From Xanthocytophaga agilis (GTDB lineage: Bacteria; Bacteroidota; Bacteroidia; Cytophagales; 172606-1), in the NCBI RefSeq assembly GCF_030068605.1, contig NZ_JASJOU010000004.1, positions 524,378 through 588,377 on the forward strand: a stretch of 64,000 nucleotides of DNA. Reading direction: 5' to 3'. This document shows positions 35,839-44,841 of the stretch, one piece after another (position 1 is the first letter of the stretch; every line of letters starts with the position of its first letter). The position numbers and the translations under genes were made by a program. The notes below the pieces were generated by a model. That model was given only the letters and a program-made list of their open reading frames with translations. It was not told where the DNA came from and did no database searches.

Positions 35839-35897
35839 CCGATTGGTCACACATTTTCTTTTTTAATAAAATACATCCTACTAATGTGACCATTCGG
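35839..35897. promoter_or_regulatory. Inverted repeat in the divergent sigma/DUF6249 promoter region
   Basis: CCGATTGGTCACACATT (35839-35855) and AATGTGACCATTCGG (35883-35897) form an inverted repeat: the arms match except for one base and a two-base insert, with a 27-base, AT-rich middle. It sits 22 bases upstream of the sigma start and ~50 upstream of the DUF6249 start, a natural place to control both genes. Confidence 0.55.
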
Positions 35898-35944
35898 TGA
35901 TACGTATAGTCTTATGTGAAAAATAACAAAACATATCTATTTAT

Positions 35945-36292
35945 ATGCAAGTAACATCAGCCATTGTATTAATTGCTTTACCACTTATTCTGGCAATTTT
36001 TGGTATAGCTTACTATTATATTACTGCCCGTAACAAAGAACGGATGAGTGTTATAGAAAAGGGTTTGCCTCCGGACTACTTTAAAGATACTCCCAATTTT
36101 TTTCCTTTTATACTCATGCTTGGTATTGTAAGTACAGGCATTTCATTGGGTATCGCGCTTGGAGGATATTTATGGTCTCTGGAAATTGAGGCGATGAGAG
36201 GGTTTATCTTCCCTTTTGTCATTTTCTTTTCCTTGGGTATCAGCCTGATAGTCTCCTACTTTGTGCTGAAGTCTATACAGAAAAAAAACTGA
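35945..36292 (+). CDS. DUF6249-type small membrane protein
   Basis: A 115-residue protein with three hydrophobic helices (IALPLILAIFGIAYYYI, FFPFILMLGIVSTGISLGIA, FIFPFVIFFSLGISLIVSYF) separated by the cytoplasmic loop ARNKERMSVIEKGLPPDYFK. The pattern RNKERM..IEKG is typical of DUF6249 in Bacteroidota, where the gene frequently sits beside an ECF sigma gene. It is divergent from the sigma gene, with 128 bases between, and probably belongs to its response. The serine hydrolase gene follows after 25 bases, suggesting co-transcription. Confidence 0.8.
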   Translation: MQVTSAIVLIALPLILAIFGIAYYYITARNKERMSVIEKGLPPDYFKDTPNFFPFILMLGIVSTGISLGIALGGYLWSLEIEAMRGFIFPFVIFFSLGISLIVSYFVLKSIQKKN

Positions 36293-36317
36293 TTTTTACT
36301 CTTTACTACTTACAACT

Positions 36318-37985
36318 ATGACTACACTCAAACTAACAGCCTTCTATCTTTGTATCCTGTTCGTTTCAGTTCCAAATGTTTTTTCTCAATCCGGAAAAAA
36401 TAGCTATTCCAAAGAATTCGATATTTTACTAACCAACTTGTTTTCTGTTCAGAGTCCGGGTGGCACTGTATTGGTCGCAAAAGAAGGCAGGATTCTGTAT
36501 CAGAAAGCATTTGGTAAAGCCAACCTCGAACTGAATGCTGAAATGAAACCTGATTATCTGTTTCGGATTGGCTCTATTACCAAACAGTTCACTGCCTGTG
36601 CCATTCTAAAGCTCTCCGAAGAAGGCAGGTTATCTTTGCAGGACAGTATCACCCGGTTTATCAAAGATTATCCCACACATGGTTATACTATTACTATCGA
36701 ACATTTGCTTACACACACTTCCGGCATAAAAAATCTAACCAGTATGCCGGCCTGGAATACTGACTTTCGTAAAAAGAATATAACTCCTGCCGAACTGGTG
36801 AACTTTTTCAAAAACGAACCAATAGACTTTGTTCCGGGGCAGGCATTCCGATACAGCAATTCCAATTATATTTTACTGGGTTATATCATTGAGCTGGCTT
36901 CCGGCAAAACGTATGAACAATATCTGAATGACAGCTTTTTCAAGCCTTTGGGTATGCAACATACTTTTGCAGACAACTCTGGCAGACTGATTCCTGATCG
37001 GGTAGCTGGTTATCAGAAAATAGATGAAAACTTTACCAATGCGGACTATTTAAGTATGACACAACCCTATGCTGCAGGTTCCCTTTTAAGTAATGTGCAA
37101 GACCTCTATACCTGGTATACCGCAGTGATGAATTACAAGGTTATTGGTCAGAAAAGTTTGGAGAAAGCCCACACTCCCTATCGACTAAGCAATGGCAGAT
37201 TGACTGGGTATGGGTATGGATGGCACATTGGAAATATCCAGGGTAGTAAAAGCATCCGGCATGATGGACTTATTAACGGATTTACTACTTCTTCACTATA
37301 CCTTCCGAAAGAGAAAGTATTTGTGGCCATCTTTTCCAATTGCGAAGGTACATATGACTTAGACAATACTGTTTCAAAGATAGCAGCTGTAGCTATTGAT
37401 AAACCTTATCAATGGGAGAAAATATCCCTTTCATCTATCGATCTGGCATCATATGAAGGCGTTTATAAATCGGAGACAGAGGGAGAACGGATTATTGCCT
37501 ATGAAGATACCCGACTGGTAGTGTACTCCAAAGGAGGAGGGAAAGCCGAGTTAGTACCTTATGCCAAAGATAGATTTTATTTGTCCAATCAACTGGCTAC
37601 GCTGGAGTTTGCTAAAGATATCACTACAGATTCCTGCTCATTCATTCTACAGAGTATAGGTACCCCTGTCTTCTGGAAACGTACTAAAAAAAATGTTCAA
37701 AAGTATAGTGCCATTCTACTTTCAGTTGAGGCATTGAAAAGATACACAGGTGCCTATCAGTTTGTACCTGAATTTGTTATTACTATTACTCTGGAAGGAA
37801 ATACATTATATGGAAAAGCAACCGGACGGGGTCAGATGAAACAGGAAATTCTTCCGTATGCACCAGACAAATTTTTCGCCAAAAATCTGGATGCCACCCT
37901 GACATTTACGCTAAATGAACAAGGTGTAATTACAGGAATGATTCTATTTCAGAATGGTGAGAAAAAGGCACAGAAGATCAATTAA
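36318..37985 (+). CDS. Serine hydrolase, class C beta-lactamase/PBP type
   Basis: A 555-residue exported protein (signal peptide MTTLKLTAFYLCILFVSVPN...FSQ). The active-site motifs of the class C beta-lactamase/penicillin-binding fold are all present: SITK with Ser86 and Lys89, YSN at 179-181 and a HxG-type third motif in RHDGLINGF near 315. The C-terminal ~180 residues contain two lipocalin-like/DUF3471-type parts (YEGVYKSETEGERII, YTGAYQFVPEFVITI). Such proteins act as esterases, peptidases or D-aminopeptidases rather than true beta-lactamases. It is probably periplasmic and co-transcribed with the DUF6249 gene. Confidence 0.85.
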   Translation: MTTLKLTAFYLCILFVSVPNVFSQSGKNSYSKEFDILLTNLFSVQSPGGTVLVAKEGRILYQKAFGKANLELNAEMKPDYLFRIGSITKQFTACAILKLSEEGRLSLQDSITRFIKDYPTHGYTITIEHLLTHTSGIKNLTSMPAWNTDFRKKNITPAELVNFFKNEPIDFVPGQAFRYSNSNYILLGYIIELASGKTYEQYLNDSFFKPLGMQHTFADNSGRLIPDRVAGYQKIDENFTNADYLSMTQPYAAGSLLSNVQDLYTWYTAVMNYKVIGQKSLEKAHTPYRLSNGRLTGYGYGWHIGNIQGSKSIRHDGLINGFTTSSLYLPKEKVFVAIFSNCEGTYDLDNTVSKIAAVAIDKPYQWEKISLSSIDLASYEGVYKSETEGERIIAYEDTRLVVYSKGGGKAELVPYAKDRFYLSNQLATLEFAKDITTDSCSFILQSIGTPVFWKRTKKNVQKYSAILLSVEALKRYTGAYQFVPEFVITITLEGNTLYGKATGRGQMKQEILPYAPDKFFAKNLDATLTFTLNEQGVITGMILFQNGEKKAQKIN

Positions 37986-38006
37986 CTAAAAGGGCTACTA
38001 TAAATA

Positions 38007-38042
38007 GGGTAGAGGTGAAGACAATAGTACCTCTACCCGAAG
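38007..38042 (+). terminator. Perfect 10-bp stem after the serine hydrolase gene
   Basis: GGGTAGAGGT (38007-38016) pairs perfectly with ACCTCTACCC (38029-38038) around a 12-base loop, 22 bases after the stop. The U-tract is absent (GAAGTAG), so terminator efficiency is uncertain. Confidence 0.55.
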
Positions 38043-38112
38043 TAGTCACTTTTGGGTTTGAGTAAACCCAATCAGATTTTATGTAACAAGTTTCTACTGG
38101 ATATGTATTGGT

Positions 38113-38784
38113 CTATTGTGCTATACTCTCCACCATAAAGTCAATGGTAAGTTCTACAATCTCTTTGTGGTGGTTCAGGCCCCAGTAAGCAGGGTATAAA
38201 CCATCTCCCCAGCCAGAGGCAAACATCATCACATTTAAATCAGATTGTGGATCTGGAAAGTGATTATTCCAGTCCCCATCCAGGGAAGAATACTGGTTTT
38301 GAGAAGAATACGATTCGAATTCATCTGCCAGGATATTGTCATAGTAACTTTTCTCTGTGTTTGTATGAAGCTCATTTATTTTCTGCTGATACAACACATT
38401 GGTTTGTTCATCCAGAAAACAAGCTAGTCCGGCATCCACTGCGAACCCGAAAAAATCATCTTCCTCCAACTTCTGGAGTTCATCGATATCCATATCTTCA
38501 GAGACTGCCAGTAGCCATTGAGTAGCTGTTTCCGTGTTAAACTTAATCTTGGCAAATGCAATACGATAATGCTCAGGTTCTACCTCCCGAATATATAGCA
38601 CAACCGGGTATTTGCCAGGGGGAACGGCTTTAACAAAAGGTTTACCTTCCGCAAGAAAAAAAGGATCTCCTGCTATGATTCTTCCTGTAGGCAGGTTTAG
38701 TTCTCCAATCGGTACTTCGATCAGCTTTGTCAGGTTATTGGACGCAGACAAATCAAAATAGATTTCTATGTCGTTGTGGTTCAT
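38113..38784 (-). CDS. DUF4241 family protein
   Basis: ATG 38784 (MNHNDIEIYFDLS) is preferred over the upstream frame start at 38835, giving 223 residues. The sequence carries DUF4241 features: LPTGRIIAGDPFF near the start, PVVLYIREVEPEHYRIAFA, FGFAVDAGLACFLD and the C-terminal FASGWGDGLYPAYWGLN. The family is cytoplasmic, of unknown role, and is often seen near toxin/immunity or stress genes. There is no signal peptide. Nothing close shares its direction. Confidence 0.78.
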   Translation of the reverse strand: MNHNDIEIYFDLSASNNLTKLIEVPIGELNLPTGRIIAGDPFFLAEGKPFVKAVPPGKYPVVLYIREVEPEHYRIAFAKIKFNTETATQWLLAVSEDMDIDELQKLEEDDFFGFAVDAGLACFLDEQTNVLYQQKINELHTNTEKSYYDNILADEFESYSSQNQYSSLDGDWNNHFPDPQSDLNVMMFASGWGDGLYPAYWGLNHHKEIVELTIDFMVESIAQ

Positions 38785-38835
38785 TATAAAGTTTTTAATT
38801 CTGAACTTGTTATAGTGTAATTTATAAAGCTGCAA

Positions 38836-39205
38836 TGGCAGACTTTGTTTAAACTACTTCACTGTATTAGGATTTGCTGTTTACACAATAGTGTGGACAA
38901 TTTTGAGAGAATCGGGGAGAAACTCAAGCCTTTGCGCAAAGATATTTTCAGATGCCTTTAGGCGACAAGCTGAAACGAAAAGCTCCCAAGCCTGTCATTT
39001 CTGATAGGGTAGTATTAAGTCTGTCTTAACAACTGAATATCTTTCTACTGATTCGGAAAATGGGGTGTTCCAGAAAAATACAATCTCCTCTTAAATTTGA
39101 TAAATAGCAGACATATCCTCAGATGTAGCAAACCCACTGGTCAGTTAGTACTAGCAAATAGCACTACAAATCTTTTGTAATACAGCTACCAACTGTATCG
39201 GAATA
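38836..39205. other. Spacer without recognised genes
   Basis: About 370 bases between two minus-strand genes. It probably holds the promoter of the DUF4241 gene. No repeat or terminator was identified. Confidence 0.3.
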
Positions 39206-39895
39206 TTATTTCCTGGATTGTTGTGTTTTTAATTCCTTGATAAAAACTTCATATCCTTCTATATCATTTACAATTTCCCAGGCACGCTTGTATTCAGGTA
39301 TACCATTCCGATATCGGTTGTCCAGCCATGAGTATATCTCTGTTTTATTCATTTTAAGTAAGACCATTTTTTCCAGTGCCATTACATGAAGGTGATTGAG
39401 TACCACAGCAGGTTCAGATGCATACTTCTGGCGCATAGCAGATACCTCATATACAGATCGGGTGTAGGTATGCATGATCTCATGAAAAAGTATTTCAGGA
39501 AAAGCCCATAGCGGTCTGGGTTTCTCAGCAGAAGACAAAAAGTTTTTCATAGGAATAATCAGCGGAGAGCTCATTGCTGTAAAATCGCAGGCTGTAAGTG
39601 TTGCCTGCATTTCCTTATAAGGGAAAGGAAGTCGGATTTCATTGAGTGCTGTTTTCAGATATACAGGTCCTTCCGTATCCCACAATTTCTGAAACTCGTT
39701 CAGCCTTCTGAGAATTTCATCGGCGTCTTCCTGTTTGACAGGCTTGTTCATTGATAGTCCGCATTCTTTGTCAAATGGACCTCCGTTTTTGAGATAAATC
39801 AGATAGATCACAGGAGTCTGCACTGAATTACTCTGACTTTTCGCAAGAGTAAGTGCAGATAAAACCAGGCAAGCAGATAAAATGATTTTATACAT
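39206..39895 (-). CDS. Secreted zincin-like protein
   Basis: A 229-residue protein with a signal peptide (MYKIILSACLVLSALTLAKS then Q). It carries one zinc-protease signature, ILFHEIMHTYT, with His138, Glu139 and His142, on a typical helix. A candidate third ligand is not certain (Glu and His residues at ~160-175: EPAVVLNHLHVMALEK). The fold may be a minimal metallopeptidase or a degenerate relative. It is probably periplasmic. No neighbouring partner is evident. Confidence 0.65.
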   Translation of the reverse strand: MYKIILSACLVLSALTLAKSQSNSVQTPVIYLIYLKNGGPFDKECGLSMNKPVKQEDADEILRRLNEFQKLWDTEGPVYLKTALNEIRLPFPYKEMQATLTACDFTAMSSPLIIPMKNFLSSAEKPRPLWAFPEILFHEIMHTYTRSVYEVSAMRQKYASEPAVVLNHLHVMALEKMVLLKMNKTEIYSWLDNRYRNGIPEYKRAWEIVNDIEGYEVFIKELKTQQSRK

Positions 39896-40205
39896 AGATT
39901 TGTGGTGTTAAAAAATAGTGTTTTTAAGAGTGTACCCACTAAATCTTCCTGGTACAACCCTATCTCTGTTATTAGTAGCAAAAGATAAGGGGTTGGTAAT
40001 CATGTGGTTTAGTAAAAGTAAGCGTGCAGTCTGGCTAATAGCCTCTTTAACCCGTATACGCCGAAGCTATCTTTTTTTTAGAAGTCAAGATGTGTAACAG
40101 TTCAGATAAATGTTTTGCTAAGGCTTTGGACAACATCAGCAAAAAAATCAAAAGTATATGCCCTGATTTAGCACGATTTCAGATCAGCTACTTAAATCAA
40201 ATGAT
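39896..40205. other. Spacer left of the long palindrome
   Basis: About 310 bases holding the promoter of the 39206-39895 gene (minus). A 72-codon frame (40090-40308) starts here but runs into the palindrome and is not considered a gene. Confidence 0.3.
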
Positions 40206-40367
40206 GAAGCTGTTTAAACAAATTTTAAAGCAGCGAAAAGGCAAGATTTTGAAGCGAGACGAGCGTATTTTGAGGTGGCATAGCCAGCGGCTATGGACCG
40301 AAAAATAGGCGAAGGCGCAGCACAAAAGATGCCTTTGCAGCATTTACTAATTTGTTTAAACAGCTTC
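40206..40367. repeat. 162-bp imperfect palindrome with perfect 19-bp ends
   Basis: GAAGCTGTTTAAACAAATT (40206-40224) is an exact inverted copy of AATTTGTTTAAACAGCTTC (40349-40367). Inside, GCAGCGAAAAGGCA mirrors TGCCTTTGCAGC imperfectly, and the centre is CATAGCC-AGC-GGCTATG. The whole element can fold as one long hairpin as RNA or single-stranded DNA. It resembles dispersed extragenic palindromes or a structured RNA. It lies between two minus-strand genes, ~55 bases after the stop of the serine hydrolase gene. Confidence 0.75.
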
Positions 40368-40423
40368 GATAGCTAAAGCATCCAGACAATCATTGTAGGT
40401 GCAAACTTTTTGAAAAAATGGCA

Positions 40424-41626
40424 CTACTTATTCTGTATAAGTTTTGTACCATATTTTTTCAAAACAGTTAGAAATTTGCTCCGGTCTTCCAGGTAGATAT
40501 TGCTCATCAGAATAATGCCCATTTGTTTCGTAAACAGGATATTGGTACTTACTCCCGGATCGTCCCCATCGTGTCCTATAAATCCATCGTTATACACATT
40601 CCACAATACTCCCTTGTTACGGTTTTTTAAACTGAAGTTTTCAGGCAAATGATCTGCTGAGAAGGCTGGAGTGAACATCAAATTGTATGAGTCTTTATCA
40701 AGCAAAGTAGAGCGTCCTGCCAGACCCCGCATCATTTCCTGTACATAGTTACTCAAGTCCTGTGCTGAGGTACGTAAGCCTCCATCCGGATAGGTAATTA
40801 ATGAGTAAAAGGGAATGGCAATTTCAGTAGTAAAATAAGGGGTGGCATGCTGGTTCTGTATAGGCTTTTCCAGAAACCAGCTGGAGTGATGCATACGCAA
40901 AGGTTTTAAAATGTTGGTCTGAGTAAAGTCGGCAAAGGACATTCCGGCTTTGACTTCAATCAGATAAGCCAGTAATGCGGAGCCGATATTACTGTAACTG
41001 GACCGGGTACCTGGTGAGGAAGGATAAAAGTTCTTCTGTGTATACAATGTCCCTTTCGGAGTAAGATAATTTTGCAGAAAACCCTGTAAGGTTGTATCTT
41101 GTATACCGCCTACGTACCCATACTGTTGCATGAAAGTCTGTAGGGTAGGGTCAATGGTGACAGTATGCCTAAATAGATAGGAACGATGATAGATGCTATC
41201 ATTATCTATAATACCAGAGGTATGCGTAACTAAATGTTTAATCAGAATAGCCTGATTGGGAAAAGAAGGATTCTCTACCTTAAAAGGAAGTATGGTATTG
41301 ATGTCAGTCTCCAGGGTAAAGTATCCTTTTTCAATGGCTTTCATCAGGGCAACAGCAATGAAGGTTTTACTAACCGAACCGATATTCTCAATCGTATTTA
41401 TCGTAAAGGGTTTCTTGTTTTCCCTGTTTGCCCAACCAAGAGATTTTTTGTATACAATTTTATCCTGATTTACGATCACCACGCTCAAGCCTGGCAGTTT
41501 AGCTTCTGCACTTAATTTTGTCAATTCCAGATCCAGAGAATCACGATAATTTTGTGCCAGTAAGACTGCTGATCCTGCTTGAAAGAGCAGAAAAAAGAAT
41601 AGGATTTTAAGAGATGTTGGATGCAC
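40424..41626 (-). CDS. Serine hydrolase, class C beta-lactamase/PBP type
   Basis: A 400-residue exported protein (signal peptide ending VLLAQ). Motifs of the beta-lactamase class C fold are visible: NIGSVSKTF with Ser84 and Lys87, SYSNIGSALLAYL (YSN) near 211 and HDGDDPGVS as the third motif. There are no extra C-terminal lipocalin domains, unlike the 36318 gene, so the two serine hydrolases are distant paralogues. It is probably a periplasmic esterase or peptidase. The palindromic element follows its stop codon. Confidence 0.83.
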   Translation of the reverse strand: MHPTSLKILFFFLLFQAGSAVLLAQNYRDSLDLELTKLSAEAKLPGLSVVIVNQDKIVYKKSLGWANRENKKPFTINTIENIGSVSKTFIAVALMKAIEKGYFTLETDINTILPFKVENPSFPNQAILIKHLVTHTSGIIDNDSIYHRSYLFRHTVTIDPTLQTFMQQYGYVGGIQDTTLQGFLQNYLTPKGTLYTQKNFYPSSPGTRSSYSNIGSALLAYLIEVKAGMSFADFTQTNILKPLRMHHSSWFLEKPIQNQHATPYFTTEIAIPFYSLITYPDGGLRTSAQDLSNYVQEMMRGLAGRSTLLDKDSYNLMFTPAFSADHLPENFSLKNRNKGVLWNVYNDGFIGHDGDDPGVSTNILFTKQMGIILMSNIYLEDRSKFLTVLKKYGTKLIQNK

Positions 41627-42003
41627 TTTTGGTATTGAATAGAATTAAGAATAAGGACTGTCAGGAATCTAAAAGAGGTGTTTTTCTCCATTTTGACAAT
41701 AAAAATACAGTTTTGTTTCACCAATCCTATACTTTCAGACTCATCATTCAAATTTATTAAAAGTATCCTGATAAATTCTATGTGGTTTCTACTAGTAGTG
41801 AAAACATCTACTAATAAAGAGCTACATGAATCTATTATTTAGGGCAACACGCAATAAACATTTTTAGTGTAAATAATAAGTAATAATACTGGAATTCATA
41901 AAAAATATCTGAGACGCCTATTGATGAGGCATGCTTTTTTGGTAAAACCCTATATCATAAGAGTTCATATGATAGAATTGATAAATAGCATAAAACAGTA
42001 AAA
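41627..42003. other. Divergent spacer before transketolase
   Basis: About 380 bases plus the hairpin below separate the serine hydrolase (minus) from tkt (plus). It should contain both promoters. No further feature was recognised. Confidence 0.3.
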
Positions 42004-42027
42004 GCCTCCTGTTTTCGGGAGGCCTTT
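42004..42027. promoter_or_regulatory. Stem-loop ~105 bases upstream of tkt
   Basis: GCCTCC (42004-42009) pairs with GGAGGC (42018-42023) over an 8-base loop. The plus-strand tail is CTTTGC; the minus-strand tail is TTTTACTGTTTTA. It could be a leader attenuator for tkt or a terminator of a short minus-strand RNA. No leader peptide is apparent. Confidence 0.4.
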
Positions 42028-42129
42028 GCATTCATACTAGCCAGCTTGTTTATACTGGCAAGTTCAACTTCTACCCGCACATCAATCTCTTTTACAGTCT
42101 ACTAAACAACACAAACGCCTTAAACCAGT

Positions 42130-44190
42130 ATGATAGCTGAACAAACTTCTGACATGGATACCTTGTGTATCAACACCATTCGCTTTTTATCAGTGGATGC
42201 TGTGCAGAAAGCAAACTCGGGACACCCGGGAACACCCATGGGGGCAGCGCCTATGGCGCATGTACTCTGGAGTCGTATAATGCATTACGATTCGCAGGAC
42301 CCTGACTGGCCTAACCGGGATCGATTCATTCTCTCTGCAGGACATGCTTCTATGCTGCAATACAGTATCCTGCATTTAACCGGCTATGATCTGTCACTGG
42401 ATGACCTGAAGCAGTTTCGTCAATTGGGTAGCAAAACTCCCGGTCATCCGGAAGTGGACATTACACCAGGAATTGAAATCACTACCGGTCCGCTAGGTCA
42501 AGGGTTTGCCAATGGCGTAGGATTTGCTATCGCCCAGAAATTCCTGGCTTCCCGGTACAACAAGCCTGGTTTTGATCTGTTCAATTACCGCATTTTTGCT
42601 ATTTGCTCCGATGGAGATCTGATGGAAGGTATTTCCTCTGAAGCGGGTTCACTAGCTGGCCATCTGCAACTGGGTAATCTGATTTATCTGTATGACGATA
42701 ATCACATTTCCATTGAAGGTGATACCAATCTGGCTTTCAGTGAGGATATTGTCAAACGATTTGAAGGGTTTGGCTGGCATGTACAGGTACTAGAAGATGG
42801 CAATGACCTGAAAGCCTTGCAGATAGCTATTGATGCAGCCATTCAGGAAAAGAATCGCCCGTCTATTATCAAAATTCGTACCCATATTGCGTATGGTAGC
42901 CCTAACAAAGTCGATACAGCGGGCGCACATGGCTCCCCACTGGGTGAAGAGGAAATCCGTCTGGCCAAACAAAATCTGGGATGGGATCCTGACAAACAAT
43001 TTTATGTACCTGAACAGGTATATACGTATTACAACCAAGCTGCTTCACAGAGCAGAAAGCATCACCAGACATGGAAGGAACTATTTGATCAGTACCGTAA
43101 GCAGTTTCCTGAACTGGCTGATGAATATTTGAATCTACGTCAGTTTCACTATCCACAGGGATGGCAAGAGTCAATACCTGTTTTTGACCCTGCCAAAGAA
43201 TCTTCCATGGCAACCCGTTCTGCTTCAGGAAAAGTTATCAATGCTTTGAGTTCTATATTTCCAACTCTCATGGGTGGAGCAGCTGATTTGTCTCCTTCTA
43301 CTGATACGTTTATCAAAGGATCAGATAGTTTTCAGGCTGGTAGCTATCATGGGCGTAATTTGCATTTTGGCGTACGGGAACATAGCATGGGAGCCATCAT
43401 CAATGGCATAGCTCATACAGGTGGTATTATTCCCTTTGGAGCTACGTTTCTGATTTTTTCAGAATATATGCGACCACCCATTCGGATGGCTTCTATTATG
43501 CGTTTTCGCCCAATATTCATTTTTACCCATGACAGCATCGGTTTAGGGGAGGATGGCACAACCCACCAACCCGTAGAACAGCTCATTTCACTGCGTTCAA
43601 TTCCTGGTATTATCGTTCTGCGTCCGGCAGATGCTAATGAAACAGCACAAGCCTGGAGAGTAGCTATTGAACATACTCAGGACCCGGTACTTTTGATTCT
43701 CTCACGCCAGAAATTGCCTGTATTGGATCAAAATAAATATGCTCCGGCAAAAAATCTGGAAAAGGGAGCCTATGTACTCAGTGATGCAGAGGGAACACCT
43801 GAACTGATTCTGATTGCAACAGGCTCAGAAGTATCACTGGCTCTGGAAGCCCAACAGAAGCTAACCAGTGAAGGCATCCGGGTTCGGGTAGTAAGCATGC
43901 CTTCTTGGGAGTTGTTTGATAAACAAGAGGCTACTTATCGCAACAGTGTGCTATTACCTGAAGTGCGTAAGCGTATAGCTATTGAAGCAGGTTCTCCGTT
44001 AGGATGGCACAAATACGTTACCGATGAAGGAGGTATTATCGGGATCAATCGTTTTGGGGAATCTGCCCCTGCCTCTGACCTGATGAAAGTTTTTGGCTTT
44101 ACAGTAGATAATATCTGTGAGAAAGCCAGAAAACTATTGGATGGAGAAGATATTACCCCACAGGTAAAAGAAATAGCATCACACACATAG
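42130..44190 (+). CDS. tkt: Transketolase
   Basis: A 686-residue cytoplasmic enzyme of normal length. It transfers two-carbon ketol units between sugar phosphates in the pentose phosphate pathway with thiamine diphosphate. Visible landmarks: [20 protein letters not shown] at the start, [30 protein letters not shown], the TPP motif [20 protein letters not shown]...[12 protein letters not shown], the pyrimidine-domain [20 protein letters not shown] and a C-terminal [12 protein letters not shown]. The gene seems monocistronic. An 18-bp perfect duplication spans its stop codon and a long stem-loop follows. Confidence 0.95.
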   Translation: MIAEQTSDMDTLCINTIRFLSVDAVQKANSGHPGTPMGAAPMAHVLWSRIMHYDSQDPDWPNRDRFILSAGHASMLQYSILHLTGYDLSLDDLKQFRQLGSKTPGHPEVDITPGIEITTGPLGQGFANGVGFAIAQKFLASRYNKPGFDLFNYRIFAICSDGDLMEGISSEAGSLAGHLQLGNLIYLYDDNHISIEGDTNLAFSEDIVKRFEGFGWHVQVLEDGNDLKALQIAIDAAIQEKNRPSIIKIRTHIAYGSPNKVDTAGAHGSPLGEEEIRLAKQNLGWDPDKQFYVPEQVYTYYNQAASQSRKHHQTWKELFDQYRKQFPELADEYLNLRQFHYPQGWQESIPVFDPAKESSMATRSASGKVINALSSIFPTLMGGAADLSPSTDTFIKGSDSFQAGSYHGRNLHFGVREHSMGAIINGIAHTGGIIPFGATFLIFSEYMRPPIRMASIMRFRPIFIFTHDSIGLGEDGTTHQPVEQLISLRSIPGIIVLRPADANETAQAWRVAIEHTQDPVLLILSRQKLPVLDQNKYAPAKNLEKGAYVLSDAEGTPELILIATGSEVSLALEAQQKLTSEGIRVRVVSMPSWELFDKQEATYRNSVLLPEVRKRIAIEAGSPLGWHKYVTDEGGIIGINRFGESAPASDLMKVFGFTVDNICEKARKLLDGEDITPQVKEIASHT

Positions 44191-44208
44191 ATAGCATCAC
44201 ACACATAG
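44173..44208. repeat. Perfect 18-bp tandem duplication across the tkt stop codon
   Basis: ATAGCATCACACACATAG occurs at 44173-44190 and again at 44191-44208. The first copy contains the tkt stop TAG (44188-44190). The duplication leaves the protein end unchanged and looks like recent slippage. Confidence 0.9.
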
Positions 44209-44227
44209 AGTGTATATAATATAACCC

Positions 44228-44284
44228 TGGCTTATCTGGACAGAGGAGGTGTAAAATATATCTTCTGCCCAGATAAGCCACATC
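44228..44284 (+). terminator. Long stem-loop after tkt
   Basis: TGGCTTATCTGG (44228-44239) pairs perfectly with CCAGATAAGCCA (44269-44280), and flanking CAGA/TCTG extends the stem. There is no T-run after it, so it may act as a transcript-stabilising 3' structure or a weak terminator. Confidence 0.55.
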
Positions 44285-44841
44285 ATATACATACTGAACC
44301 TGATAGTGATAATTAAGCATCTACAAATACATCCAATTCATTGCTAGGATGATATGCTGGAAGAGGTATATTCAGTACGGAGAGATGCACACGTAGGGAA
44401 CGCTAAGAGAGACTATGATCCGATTTTCCGAGGCTACCTAATGGCAGTTGTCATCAGAAGCAATTTCCATCAGGCGCAGGTATAAATACGCTTTTTTAAA
44501 AATAAGTATTAACCACATCTGTACTAGCGGAGTGAAGGCAAGCTCTGATGTTCTTTTTCTTTCTGATTCCTGTAATAACCCTATAATGCATTTATACTGA
44601 GGTTGGTATTACCGCAGATACTTTTAAACTGTTGATCTGTTTCATATCATTCATTTCTACCGCACTAGGTATTTATACAATACAAGGATGTGCTGCCTGA
44701 GACTTTGAACAGATACAGTATTGGGATGGGTATCAGATATCTGAATTTAGGCATACTTTTACTAATATGCTATTTCCAGCATACAGGTTGTAATTCGTAT
44801 CGACTAAGTCTTATTGTAGCATCTTCTTTTTTCATATATGG
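44285..44841. other. Spacer before the hybrid kinase gene
   Basis: About 560 bases without a supported gene. It must contain the promoter of the hybrid kinase gene. No operator-like repeat was picked out. Confidence 0.3.

Noticed and set aside
40090..40308. 72-codon plus-strand frame rich in Lys
   Set aside because: It runs into the 162-bp palindrome and has no start context or homologous pattern.
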